From the NCBI RefSeq assembly GCF_000304335.1, contig NZ_CAJF01000001.1, forward strand, positions 124,001 through 188,000: a stretch of 64,000 nt of DNA. The letters are read 5' to 3'. A program made the position numbers and the translations under genes. This stretch comes from Microbacterium yannicii PS01 (GTDB lineage Bacteria > Actinomycetota > Actinomycetes > Actinomycetales > Microbacteriaceae). This document shows, one piece after another, positions 1 through 7,895 of this stretch. The notes beneath the pieces were generated by a model that had not been told where the DNA came from, ran no database searches, and saw only the letters and a list, made by a program, of their open reading frames with translations. Within the stretch, counting starts at the first letter, position 1. Each line of letters opens with the position of its first letter.

Positions 1-2
1 CG

Positions 3-422
3 ATCGGCATCTCGAACGCGAGCGTCGAGGAGATCCAGATCGCCCTCGACGTTCTCGGCGAGGGCAACCTCGCCAGCGTGCAGAACGAGTTCTCGCCGAA
101 GCATCCGGGAAGCATCGACGAACTGCGGTTCTGCGCCGACCACGACATCGCTTTCCTGCCGTGGAGCCCGCTCGGCGGCACGGGCGGGGGCGCCAGCAGC
201 GTCGGCGACCGGTTCTCGGTCTTCCGCGAGGTCGGCGAGGCGCACGGCGTCAGCCCGCAGCAGGCCGTGCTCGCGTGGGAGCTCGCGCTGGACCCGCACG
301 TCATCCCCATCCCCGGTGCGCGGCGCGCGGCATCCATCACCGACTCGGCCAAGGCCGCCGACCTCGCGCTCACCACTGACGAGGTGACCCGTCTGTCGGA
401 GTCGGTCGGGATCTTCGACTGA
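3..422 (+). CDS. Aldo/keto reductase, C-terminal part (cut by window start)
   Basis: The reading frame is open from the window edge, so only the last 139 residues are seen. The segment IGISNASVEEIQIAL, then QNEFSPKHPG, LPWSPLGG and the end HVIPIPGARRAASI is typical of the second half of NADPH-dependent aldo/keto reductases, where it forms the last barrel strands and the cofactor phosphate loop. The substrate cannot be inferred. The last 98 bp of the gene, including the stop codon, are repeated 16.3 kb downstream at 16606-16703, so this gene end is the left border of the catabolic island. Family assignment is confident. Confidence 0.85.
   Translation: MGISNASVEEIQIALDVLGEGNLASVQNEFSPKHPGSIDELRFCADHDIAFLPWSPLGGTGGGASSVGDRFSVFREVGEAHGVSPQQAVLAWELALDPHVIPIPGARRAASITDSAKAADLALTTDEVTRLSESVGIFD
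325..422 (+). repeat. Left copy of 98-bp direct repeat (AKR gene 3' end)
   Basis: Bases 325-422 match 16606-16703 at 94 of 98 positions with no gaps, and both copies end exactly at the TGA stop. Similarity stops at once on both sides. All four differences change the encoded residue (K/E, A/E, T/A, T/S), so the copies come from diverged alleles rather than a fresh duplication. It is read here as a possible attachment-site or recombination border of the island. Confidence 0.85.
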
Positions 423-425
423 CCT

Positions 426-448
426 CGGCCTCCGCTCAAGCGGAGCCG
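426..448 (+). terminator. Possible hairpin terminator after the aldo/keto reductase
   Basis: CTCCGC (430-435) and GCGGAG (440-445) form a 6-bp stem with a TCAA loop, with further imperfect pairing outside it, starting 8 bp after the stop codon. There is no T tract. The stretch from here to 744 (about 300 bp) shows no convincing gene; the short frames in it lack family features. Confidence 0.4.
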
Positions 449-744
449 CTCCCCGCACGGGCACGATGATCCATGTCACGGTTGCGCATTCCGCCTTCGA
501 CGTGCCACGAGCGTGAGCTGCGGCATCCGCGCCGGTCTGTGCGCCCAGCTGATGGCTACAGGACTGCGCTCACTCCTGGCAGCGGGTGTCTCTTTCGACT
601 GAGGGGCGTGCGCCGACCACTGCTCGGGCGGCGGCGACCGGTCTCGATAGACCGTCGGCGTGACGGCGAACGTCGGCTCCACTCCCTGTCGAGGCAGTCT
701 CGACGGCGCGGCGAAAAGATCGCCGTTGACCGCCCATGTCTACT

Positions 745-1464
745 TCACTTCTCGAAGCCCGCGCCGAAGCGGGCGGCCGACTTCTCGATGTGCCGGCGCA
801 TCGCGTAGGCCGCGGCATCGGGGTCCCGTGCCGAAATGGCGTCGAGGATCCGACGGTGCTCGTCGAGGGCTTCCGCTGTGATGGCGGAGGTGCTGCGCAG
901 CCGGAAGAGGTGAACGTGCGGGTGCAGCCTCGCCAGGGAGTCGCGGATGTACCCGTTCTGGCTTCCAGCGGCGATGCCGTCGTGCAGCTGCGCGTCGATC
1001 TCCGAGAAGCGGGCGTACGAGGCGATGTCCGACCCACGCTGCGCGTGCAGCGACTGCATGGCCGCTTCGAGCCTGATGAGTTCCGCGACCGCCTCCGGCG
1101 TCATGCGCTCGGCGGCGCGGCGGGCTGCCGCGGGCTCCAGGAGAAGTCGGATCTCGACCATGTCCTCGAACTGCTCGCGGCCGATCTTGGGCGCGACGCG
1201 ATAGCCGGCCAGATGGTTGCGGACGACGATGCCCTCCGCATCCAGCCGATGCAGTGCCTCTCGGATCGGGGTCTGGGACACGCCGAAGTCGCGGGCAAGG
1301 GTGTCGATCGTCAGGCGATCCCCGGGGCCCAGATCCGACGTGAGGATTCGTGACAGAATCGCACCATAGATCTCGGTGCCCAGCGGCGTCCGCCCTGACC
1401 CGTCCCGCACGCGCGCTGCGTCACTCTTCTCCACGCTTGTCTCCGCGTGCGAATCCGTGGACAT
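745..1464 (-). CDS. GntR-family regulator, FadR/FCD subfamily
   Basis: A 239-residue transcription factor. Residues about 27-95 form the GntR winged helix (IYGAILSRILTSDLGPGDRL, then VSQTPIREALHRL); residues about 100-225 form an all-helical FCD ligand and dimer domain (EIRLLLEPAAARRAAERM, closing with AAAYAMRRHIE). ATG 1464 was chosen over longer openings because AGAGGAGG lies 2-9 bases upstream. It is divergent from the dehydrogenase operon across 258 bp. An operator-like site at 1485-1498 lies 20 bp before its own start, so it probably represses itself as well as the operon. The inducer is unknown but should be a pathway acid or its CoA ester. Confidence 0.9.
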   Translation of the reverse strand: MSTDSHAETSVEKSDAARVRDGSGRTPLGTEIYGAILSRILTSDLGPGDRLTIDTLARDFGVSQTPIREALHRLDAEGIVVRNHLAGYRVAPKIGREQFEDMVEIRLLLEPAAARRAAERMTPEAVAELIRLEAAMQSLHAQRGSDIASYARFSEIDAQLHDGIAAGSQNGYIRDSLARLHPHVHLFRLRSTSAITAEALDEHRRILDAISARDPDAAAYAMRRHIEKSAARFGAGFEK

Positions 1465-1484
1465 CGTCCTCCTCTTTGAGGCTT

Positions 1485-1498
1485 GATCATATCGGATC
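1485..1498. promoter_or_regulatory. GntR operator candidate 1 (autoregulatory)
   Basis: GATCATATCGGATC, an imperfect palindrome of the form GATCnnATnnGATC. It overlaps TATGAT (reverse complement of 1486-1491), a good -10 box for the regulator gene on the minus strand, although no clear -35 was found. It shares the core ATCGGAT with four other sites in the island. Confidence 0.6.
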
Positions 1499-1645
1499 GT
1501 ATTAGCCCTCTGCCCCAGTCTGCCGCACTTCGGCATCGCTTTCCACTCCTCATCGCTGATCCGCGCCACCTGCGTCATTACAGGGAGTTCGGACCGCGCG
1601 ATCGGCGCGCGACAAGCACTGGAGTTTCGAAACCCCGGACTGTGG

Positions 1646-1674
1646 TTGACAGCCCGAGGGGCCGCAGTTAGCGT
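1646..1674 (+). promoter_or_regulatory. Promoter of the dehydrogenase/ABC operon
   Basis: TTGACA (1646-1651), a 17-bp spacer and TAGCGT (1669-1674) make a near-consensus primary-sigma promoter. Transcription would start near 1681, just before operator 1686-1699, which fits repression by a protein bound over the start site. The ATG of the first gene is at 1723, with GGAGG at 1710-1714. Confidence 0.65.
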
Positions 1675-1685
1675 GAATCGGGCAA

Positions 1686-1699
1686 GATCGTATCGGATA
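1686..1699. promoter_or_regulatory. GntR operator candidate 2 (main operon)
   Basis: GATCGTATCGGATA, identical to candidate 1 at 12 of 14 positions and placed 11 bp after the -10 box of the operon promoter. The same promoter-operator geometry recurs in front of the second RraA-like gene at 16294-16307. Confidence 0.65.
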
Positions 1700-1722
1700 C
1701 GCTTCCAACGGAGGATCAGCGA

Positions 1723-2952
1723 ATGTACGCAGTGTTGCGATCGCCTGGGCAGATCGTCTTCGGGCGTGGGCAACGGCACCGCATACCAGCCTTGGTCGCG
1801 CAGCGCGGTACTCGGGCGTTCATCGTGGTCGATCCGTTCCTGTCCGCTGCGCCGGTGGTCCGGGATCTGCGGGAGGGCCTGGCAGCGGCAGGTGTCGCCT
1901 CGGAAGTGTTCGATCAGGTCGTCCCCGAGCTGCCGGTGTCCGCGATCGCAACCGCCGCTCGGGCCGCTGCCGCTTTCGGCGCGGACGTCTTCGTCGCCGT
2001 CGGTGGCGGCAGCAGCATCGACACCGCGAAGATGGCGGCGGTGCTGGCCGCGCACGGCGGCGAGGTGTCGGACTACTACGGGGAGGGCAACGTTCCCGGT
2101 CCGGTGCCGCCGATCATCGCCGCACCCACCACCGCCGGCACCGGCTCCGAGGTCACGCCCGTGGCCGTCATCACCGACCCGGTGCGGGAGTCCAAAGTGG
2201 GCGTGTCCAGCCCTCATCTGATCCCCGCGGTGGCCGTGCTCGATCCGGAGCTCACGCTGAGCTGTCCGCCCGGTGTCACCGCGGCGTCGGGCGCGGACGC
2301 GCTCTGCCACGCCATCGAGTCCTACACGGCGGCCAAGGGCGACCCGGAGGCGACGGCATCGGCGAGGGTCTTCATGGGGTCGACCGCCCTGACCGACCTG
2401 CTCGGCCTCGAGGCGGTCCGTCGCATCGCGGCAGGGCTGGTCCGCGCCTATCGCGCGCCCGACGACCTGGAAGCGCGTTCGCTCACCCTCTACGGCTCCC
2501 TGCTCGCCGGACTCGCGTTCGGGACCGCGGGGACAGCCGGCGCCCACGCGCTCCAGTACCCCGTCGGGGCGGTCACTCACACCCCGCACGGTGTGGGCGT
2601 GGGTCTGCTGCTGCCCTACGTCATGGCCGTGAACGCGCCGGCGCGCCAGGCGGAGCTCGCGCACATCGCGCTGGCCCTCGGCGCCGCCCCGGCCGACGAA
2701 GCCGACCTGGCGCTGCAGGCTCCTCGTCTGGTGCAGGAGCTGATGAGCGACCTGGACATCCCCACCTCGCTCGCCGACCTCGACTTCCCGCGCGAGCGGC
2801 TCGCGTGGGCGGCGGAGGAAGGGCTGAAGGCGAAGCGCCTGGCCGACAACAACCCGGTGCCCCTCACTGCCGAATCCGCTCTGCGGATCCTGGAAGCCGC
2901 CTACGACGGCTCACTCACGACGCTGCTGGCTCCGATCGGAGGAACCCGATGA
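1723..2952 (+). CDS. Iron-containing alcohol dehydrogenase
   Basis: A 409-residue group III (iron-type) alcohol dehydrogenase. The N-terminal NAD(P)-binding half carries VAVGGGSSIDTAK and the diphosphate segment APTTAGTGSEVTP. The metal-binding half carries GADALCHAIESYT and the two downstream histidines in HALQYPVGAVTHTPHGVG. It should interconvert a small hydroxy compound and the matching aldehyde or ketone in the cytoplasm. It is the first gene of the operon and overlaps the aldehyde dehydrogenase gene by 4 bp (ATGA), so the two probably act in succession. The exact substrate is not evident. Confidence 0.9.
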   Translation: MYAVLRSPGQIVFGRGQRHRIPALVAQRGTRAFIVVDPFLSAAPVVRDLREGLAAAGVASEVFDQVVPELPVSAIATAARAAAAFGADVFVAVGGGSSIDTAKMAAVLAAHGGEVSDYYGEGNVPGPVPPIIAAPTTAGTGSEVTPVAVITDPVRESKVGVSSPHLIPAVAVLDPELTLSCPPGVTAASGADALCHAIESYTAAKGDPEATASARVFMGSTALTDLLGLEAVRRIAAGLVRAYRAPDDLEARSLTLYGSLLAGLAFGTAGTAGAHALQYPVGAVTHTPHGVGVGLLLPYVMAVNAPARQAELAHIALALGAAPADEADLALQAPRLVQELMSDLDIPTSLADLDFPRERLAWAAEEGLKAKRLADNNPVPLTAESALRILEAAYDGSLTTLLAPIGGTR

Positions 2953-4376
2953 CTTCCCTGACCGCTTCGCTCACGACCGACCCCGCCTCCGACGTCTCGG
3001 CGCGTTTCGCCGTCATCAACCCCGCGGACGGGTCGGTCATCACCGAGGTCGCCGATGCCGGGCCGGCCGACGCGGACGCCGCCGTCGCCCGCGCACGCGC
3101 CGCGGCTCCGGGATGGGGGGCACGCCCCGCCCGCGAGCGCAGCGACATCCTGCTGCGCGCCTTCGGCCTGATGATGCAGCGCCAGGAGGACCTGGCGGCA
3201 CTCATCTCGCGGGAGAACGGAAAGGCACGGGCGGACGCGCGCGCCGAAGTCGCCTACGCGGCGGAGTACTTCCGCTGGTACGCGGAGGAGGCCGTCCGGG
3301 TGCGTGGTGAGCAGTTCGACAACCCGCCCGGCACCAGCAAGGTCCTCGTCTCGCACGAGCCCGTCGGCATCTGCGTCCTCGTCACGCCGTGGAACTTCCC
3401 GGCCGCCATGGCGACGCGCAAGATCGGCCCGGCGCTGGCCGTCGGATGCACTGCGATCCTCAAGCCGGCCGCGGAGACGCCGCTGACCGCTCTGGCCATC
3501 GCCGACATCCTCGCCGAGGCGGGCGTGCCGGACGGCGTGCTCACCGTGCTCCCGACCTCGTCGGCCGGACCGCTCGTGGACCGCCTCCTCGAACACGAGG
3601 ACGTGCGTCTGCTCTCGTTCACCGGATCCACCGAGGTCGGCCGGCACCTTCTGGAGCGGGCGTCCCGCCGCGTACTGCGCACCGCCATGGAGCTCGGAGG
3701 GAATGCGCCGTTCCTCGTGCTCGCGGATGCGGATCTGGACGCGGCGGTAGAGGGTGCGATGCTGGCGAAGATGCGCAACGGCGGGCAGGCGTGCACTGCG
3801 GCCAACCGCCTCTACGTCCACGAGAGCGTCCACGACCGCTTCGCCGAGGCGATGGTGGCGCGGATGGGCGCGTTGCGCATGGGCGACGCCGCCGACGCCG
3901 GCGTCGAGGTCGGCCCGCTGGTGAACGACAAGAGCCGCCGCAAGGTGCAGGAACTGGTGGACGATGCCGTGCACCGCGGTGCACGCATCCTCCTGGGCGG
4001 AACCGCCCCCGCGGGTCCCGGATACTTCTATCCGCCCACCGTCCTGGTCGATGTGCCGGCCGATGCCCGGATCCTCCACGAGGAGGTGTTCGGTCCGGTC
4101 GCGCCCATCGTGCGCTTCACAGACGAGGAGGCCGTCATCGAGACGGCGAACGACACGATCCATGGGCTCGTCGCCTACCTCTACACCGAAGACCTCCGCC
4201 GCGGGCTCGCCCTGTCGGCTCGTCTGCAGGCCGGGATGATCGCGCTGAACCGTGGCCTCGTGTCCGACCCCGCCGCGCCGTTCGGAGGGGTGAAGCAGAG
4301 CGGTCTGGGTCGGGAGGGTTCGACGGAGGGCCTGCACGAGTACCTCGAGACCAAGTACGTCGCGACCAACTGGTGA
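2949..4376 (+). CDS. NAD(P)-dependent aldehyde dehydrogenase, succinate-semialdehyde type
   Basis: A 475-residue ALDH of the succinate-semialdehyde/glycolaldehyde/lactaldehyde type. Visible features are VTPWNFPAAMATRKIGPAL (cofactor and oxyanion region), FTGSTEVG (nucleotide fold), general base E248 in MELGGNAPF and catalytic C282 in NGGQACTAANR, then EEVFGPVAP and FGGVKQSGLGREG. ATG 2949 overlaps the previous stop and has GGAGGA at 2938-2943. It should oxidise the aldehyde made by the neighbouring dehydrogenase or by an aldol cleavage to a carboxylate. Substrate preference cannot be read from the sequence. Confidence 0.92.
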   Translation: MTSLTASLTTDPASDVSARFAVINPADGSVITEVADAGPADADAAVARARAAAPGWGARPARERSDILLRAFGLMMQRQEDLAALISRENGKARADARAEVAYAAEYFRWYAEEAVRVRGEQFDNPPGTSKVLVSHEPVGICVLVTPWNFPAAMATRKIGPALAVGCTAILKPAAETPLTALAIADILAEAGVPDGVLTVLPTSSAGPLVDRLLEHEDVRLLSFTGSTEVGRHLLERASRRVLRTAMELGGNAPFLVLADADLDAAVEGAMLAKMRNGGQACTAANRLYVHESVHDRFAEAMVARMGALRMGDAADAGVEVGPLVNDKSRRKVQELVDDAVHRGARILLGGTAPAGPGYFYPPTVLVDVPADARILHEEVFGPVAPIVRFTDEEAVIETANDTIHGLVAYLYTEDLRRGLALSARLQAGMIALNRGLVSDPAAPFGGVKQSGLGREGSTEGLHEYLETKYVATNW

Positions 4377-4418
4377 AGGCCGCGCGAAAGACCACCACGA
4401 AAGGAAGGCAGTAGCCGC

Positions 4419-5114
4419 ATGGACTACTCGGAAATCGAAAAACTGTTCGACGGGCTGCGCGTCTCGGACGTCCGCGACGGCATGGACTGGATCGGGCTTT
4501 TCAGCAAGGGCAGCGTGTCTCGCGACATCCGTCCGCTCTTCGACGGCGCACGCCTGTGCGGCCCGGCTCTTACGGTCCGGCTCGTGGCGTCGCACGACCA
4601 GGCGCCGCCGATCTCGCCGGACGAGTACACCGAGTGGGCTCGCAACCACTGGTACAAGGTGAAGCACATCGAGCCGTACGTGAGCGACATCGTCAAGGGT
4701 GATGTCATCGTCATCGAGGCGCCGTACCTCGGCGTGGGCCAGCTCGGCTCGTGGAACACGCTGAACTTCTTCCTCAACGGCGCCCAGGGCGTCGTCAGCT
4801 CCGGTGGCGTGCGCGACACCGACGAGTGCCGTCTGCAGGGCGTGCCCATCTTCACGCAGTTCATCGGACAGTCCATGACGCAGGGCCGCATCGAGTACCT
4901 CGAGCACAACACGCCGATCACCATCGGCGGCCAGCGCGTGAACCCCCGGGACCTGGTCGTCGGCGACGGCGACGGCGTGATCATCGTGCCCGAGGCGCAC
5001 ATCGAGGAGGTCGCCAAGTACGCCCGTCAGGAGGCCGTCAACGACAAGCGCGGCCGCCGCAAGATGTACGAGCAGCTCGGCTGGGCGCTCGACGAGACCG
5101 TTCAGGTCGACTGA
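4419..5114 (+). CDS. RraA-like aldolase family protein (HMG/CHA aldolase fold), copy 1
   Basis: A 231-residue member of the family named for RraA and dimethylmenaquinone methyltransferase, whose characterised enzymes are metal-dependent class II aldolases cleaving 4-hydroxy-4-methyl-2-oxoglutarate or 4-carboxy-4-hydroxy-2-oxoadipate. The signature GGVRDTDE supplies the family Arg-Asp pair (R132, D133), followed by GDGDGVIIVP. The RraA RNase E-inhibitor role is unlikely in this catabolic setting. A paralogue with most residues identical is encoded at 15564-16262 next to a second binding protein. Family is sure; the substrate is unknown but probably a branched 4-hydroxy-2-oxo acid. Confidence 0.85.
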   Translation: MDYSEIEKLFDGLRVSDVRDGMDWIGLFSKGSVSRDIRPLFDGARLCGPALTVRLVASHDQAPPISPDEYTEWARNHWYKVKHIEPYVSDIVKGDVIVIEAPYLGVGQLGSWNTLNFFLNGAQGVVSSGGVRDTDECRLQGVPIFTQFIGQSMTQGRIEYLEHNTPITIGGQRVNPRDLVVGDGDGVIIVPEAHIEEVAKYARQEAVNDKRGRRKMYEQLGWALDETVQVD

Positions 5115-5153
5115 CGCGCACGCTGGCGTGTGCGCGGATTCGAAGGAGAAGCC

Positions 5154-5981
5154 ATGCAAGTCGGATTCATCGGGCTGGGCGATATCGGCATGCCGATGGC
5201 GCTCGCCCTCGTCGACCACGGGTTCGACGTGGTCGGGTGGGACCTGACGGAGGAGAAACTCGCCCGTCTGCGCGATGCCGGCGGGAGGGCCGGGGCCGGC
5301 GTAGATGATTTCGGCGACTGCGAGGTCGTGTGCCTCGCGGTACCGGACGACTCCGTGGTCGAGTCGATCCTGTTCGAGCAGGATCTTCTCGGCATACTCT
5401 CCTCCGGATCCGTGCTCATCCACAGCACCGTTCTGCCCGATACTGTCGACCGGCTGGCGACCGCCGCCGACGGGGGAGTCCAGATACTGGACGCCCCCGT
5501 CAGCGGCGGCGCCGCACGGGCCCGAGAGGGATCGCTGACCATCATGGTCGGCGGCGAGCCGAGCGCCGCAGCTCAAGAGGTGCTCGACGCTCTCGGCACG
5601 GTCGTTCGCTGCGGGCGCCCCGGCGCCGGGGCGGCGGTGAAGCTCGCGAATCAGCTGTCGATGCTGGCTTCGCTGCAGGCGCTGTACGAGGGTCTGCGCC
5701 TCACCGACGCCTACGACGTCGACACCTCCCTGGTCCTGGACACGCTGGAGACGTCCACGGGCGACACCTGGGTGGCGCGCAACTGGGGCTTCTTCGACAA
5801 GCTTGCGCGCGCTTACGACGACGCGGGCGTGGAGGTGCGATTCCGGCCGTGGAGCAAGGACCTGTTCGACATGGTTGCGGCGTCGCGCCATGCCGGCACC
5901 AGTGCTCCGATGGCCGCTCTCCTCTCGCAGATCCTGGCCGAAGGCGTCGAGTCGCACGCCCGACAGACCGAGGGGGAGTGA
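5154..5981 (+). CDS. 3-hydroxyisobutyrate dehydrogenase-family NAD(P)-dependent reductase
   Basis: A 275-residue beta-hydroxyacid dehydrogenase. The N-terminal Rossmann fold starts VGFIGLGDIGMPMA; the substrate-binding segment DAPVSGGAARAREGSLTIM and the catalytic-lysine region GAAVKLANQLSM follow. Relatives act on 3-hydroxyisobutyrate, tartronate semialdehyde or 2-hydroxy-3-oxopropionate. ATG 5154 has AAGGAGAA upstream. The stop codon shares one base with the next ATG (TGATG), so it is coupled to the transporter genes. It may recycle an aldol-cleavage product such as a semialdehyde. Confidence 0.87.
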   Translation: MQVGFIGLGDIGMPMALALVDHGFDVVGWDLTEEKLARLRDAGGRAGAGVDDFGDCEVVCLAVPDDSVVESILFEQDLLGILSSGSVLIHSTVLPDTVDRLATAADGGVQILDAPVSGGAARAREGSLTIMVGGEPSAAAQEVLDALGTVVRCGRPGAGAAVKLANQLSMLASLQALYEGLRLTDAYDVDTSLVLDTLETSTGDTWVARNWGFFDKLARAYDDAGVEVRFRPWSKDLFDMVAASRHAGTSAPMAALLSQILAEGVESHARQTEGE

Positions 5982-6961
5982 TGACCCAGGCTGTGCTGAC
6001 CGATCAGCTGCCGCAGAACACGTTCGGCGGCGACACACTGTCGCCCGACCCCGAGCGTCGCCGCGTCATGCGTCGCAACCGCCGACGAAACGCCCTGTCG
6101 GCGTACGGCTTCCTTTCGCCGTGGATGATCGGCATGGTGGTCATCACCCTCGGGCCGATGATCGCGTCGCTGTACCTGTCGTTCACCCGCTACGACCTCA
6201 TCGGCTCGCCGGCGTGGGTGGGCATGGACAACTACGTCCGGATGTTCGAGTCCGACCCGCGGTACCTGAAGTCGGTCGCGGTGACCGTGACCTACACGGC
6301 GCTCAGCGTGCCCTGCATCCTGATCTTCTCGCTGCTGCTGGCGCTGTTCCTCAACCGGGGGATGCGGTTCCTCTCCGTCTACCGGGCGCTGTTCTACATC
6401 CCTTCGCTGCTGGGCAGCAGTGTGGCCATCGCCGTGCTCTGGCTTCAGGTCTTCGGATCCGGCGGCATCTTCAACGCCTTCCTCGGGCTGTTCGGCATCG
6501 ACGGGCAGAGCTGGATCGGAAACCCGAACACCGCCCTGTACACCGTGGTCGCCCTGGCGGTATGGACGTTCGGCAGCACGATGGTGATCTTCCTCGCCGG
6601 GCTGCGTCAGATCCCGATGTCGTACTACGAGGCCGCGCAGATCGATGGCGCCAACAGGTGGCAGCAGTTCTGGTCGATCACGTTCCCACACCTGACGCCC
6701 GTGATCTTCTTCAACGGCCTGCTCACCCTCGTCAATTCGCTCCAGTCCTTCACGCCGGCCTACGTCATCAGCGGTGGAACCGGCCAGCCCGCCGATTCGC
6801 TGCTGCTCTACACCGTGTACCTGTATCAGAAGGGCTTCGTCGACTTCCAGATGGGGTACGCGTCGGCGATGGCGTGGGCCCTGCTCATCGCGCTCGGCCT
6901 CCTGACGGCCGGCATCTTCTGGAGCTCCCGCTATTGGGTTTTCTATGGGGAGGACTCATGA
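5981..6961 (+). CDS. Carbohydrate ABC transporter permease 1 (MalF/UgpA type)
   Basis: A 326-residue inner-membrane permease with six predicted transmembrane segments, beginning AYGFLSPWMIGMVVI after a cytoplasmic N terminus of about 45 residues. The EAA loop that contacts the ATPase reads EAAQIDGANRWQQFWSITFP. The family imports sugars, sugar acids, glycerophosphodiesters and similar solutes. It overlaps the second permease by 4 bp. No ABC ATPase gene lies anywhere in the window, so a shared MsmK/UgpC-type ATPase encoded elsewhere is expected to energise it. Confidence 0.93.
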   Translation: MTQAVLTDQLPQNTFGGDTLSPDPERRRVMRRNRRRNALSAYGFLSPWMIGMVVITLGPMIASLYLSFTRYDLIGSPAWVGMDNYVRMFESDPRYLKSVAVTVTYTALSVPCILIFSLLLALFLNRGMRFLSVYRALFYIPSLLGSSVAIAVLWLQVFGSGGIFNAFLGLFGIDGQSWIGNPNTALYTVVALAVWTFGSTMVIFLAGLRQIPMSYYEAAQIDGANRWQQFWSITFPHLTPVIFFNGLLTLVNSLQSFTPAYVISGGTGQPADSLLLYTVYLYQKGFVDFQMGYASAMAWALLIALGLLTAGIFWSSRYWVFYGEDS

Positions 6962-7860
6962 CCGACACCTATACGATCACGACGGCCAATCGACGTCGTG
7001 TGCGGCTCTTCCCCACGCGCCCGACGAAGAACCGGTTGCTCGCGGGGTGGGCCCGGCACGCCGTCACCATCGCGGTGCTGGTGGTCATGCTGTATCCGGT
7101 GGTCTGGATGGTCGACGCGTCCTTCCACCCGAACGCCGAGATCGGGAACGATCTGGTCCCCTTCAACGGCACGTTCACGCTGGAGAACTACATCGCCGGC
7201 TTCACGGCATCCTCGACGCTGAACTTCGGCGTGTTCTTCATGAACTCGTTCATCATCGCCGTACTGGCTGTGCTCGGGAACCTGTTCGCCGCGACGCTCA
7301 CCGGCTACGCCTTCGCCCGCCTGGACTTCCCGTTCAAGCGCACCATGTTCGCACTCCTGATGGTCACCCTGCTTCTGCCATACCAGGTGACCATTGTTCC
7401 CCAGTACATCCTGTTCAATGAGCTGGGCTGGCTGAACACGTATCTGCCGCTCATCGTGCCGAAGTTCCTCGCGACCGACGCGTTCTTCATCTTCTTGACG
7501 GTGCAATTCATCCGAGGGCTGCCCCGGGACCTGGACGAAGCGGCCCGGCTGGACGGATGCGGCAATTTCGGGATCTTCCGGCGGATCATCCTGCCGCTGC
7601 TCGGGCCGGCCATCGCGACGACCGCGATGTTCACCTTCATCGCCACCTGGAACGACTTCCTCGGCCCGCGGCTGTACCTGTCGGACACGTCGCGCTACAC
7701 CGTTCCCCAGGGCCTCGTGCAGTTCGTCGATTCGACCGGCGAATCCTCCCTCGGCGCCCTCTTCGCGATGGCGACCCTGTCCATCGTCCCCCTCATCGCG
7801 TTCTTCCTGGCCTCTCAGCGACTGCTCACTCAGGGCATCGCAACGACAGGCATGAAGTGA
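6958..7860 (+). CDS. Carbohydrate ABC transporter permease 2 (MalG/UgpE type)
   Basis: A 300-residue partner permease. It has the N-terminal membrane segment AVTIAVLVVMLYPVVWM, a periplasmic loop ending NGTFTLENY, four to five further membrane helices and the ATPase-contact loop DEAARLDGCGNFGIFRRIILP. Together with the preceding permease it would form the heterodimeric channel for the solute caught by the binding protein encoded next. The start at 6958 overlaps the previous stop (ATGA) with GGGGAGG upstream. Confidence 0.93.
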   Translation: MTDTYTITTANRRRVRLFPTRPTKNRLLAGWARHAVTIAVLVVMLYPVVWMVDASFHPNAEIGNDLVPFNGTFTLENYIAGFTASSTLNFGVFFMNSFIIAVLAVLGNLFAATLTGYAFARLDFPFKRTMFALLMVTLLLPYQVTIVPQYILFNELGWLNTYLPLIVPKFLATDAFFIFLTVQFIRGLPRDLDEAARLDGCGNFGIFRRIILPLLGPAIATTAMFTFIATWNDFLGPRLYLSDTSRYTVPQGLVQFVDSTGESSLGALFAMATLSIVPLIAFFLASQRLLTQGIATTGMK

Positions 7861-7895
7861 CGCGAAACCCGACACACCAAGAGAAAGCAGAGAGC

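Noticed and set aside
570..1037. Minus-strand 155-residue frame and other frames across 473-1037
   Set aside because: They overlap the regulator gene or the empty 423-744 stretch, are rich in Arg, Ser and Pro, and show no domain.
2931..2940. TCCGATCGGA palindrome at the ADH/ALDH junction as a sixth operator
   Set aside because: Only the 10-bp core matches, it lies inside coding sequence overlapping a ribosome-binding site, and similar words occur by chance in this GC-rich DNA.
4419..5114. Reading the RraA-like protein as a true RNase E inhibitor or a menaquinone methyltransferase
   Set aside because: The catabolic operon context and the Arg-Asp aldolase motif fit the aldolase branch; the methyltransferase name is a historic misannotation of the family.
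2901..6038. Minus-strand 1045-residue open frame opposite the dehydrogenase operon
   Set aside because: An antisense artefact of high-GC codon use; the plus-strand genes under it have full family motifs and coupled starts.
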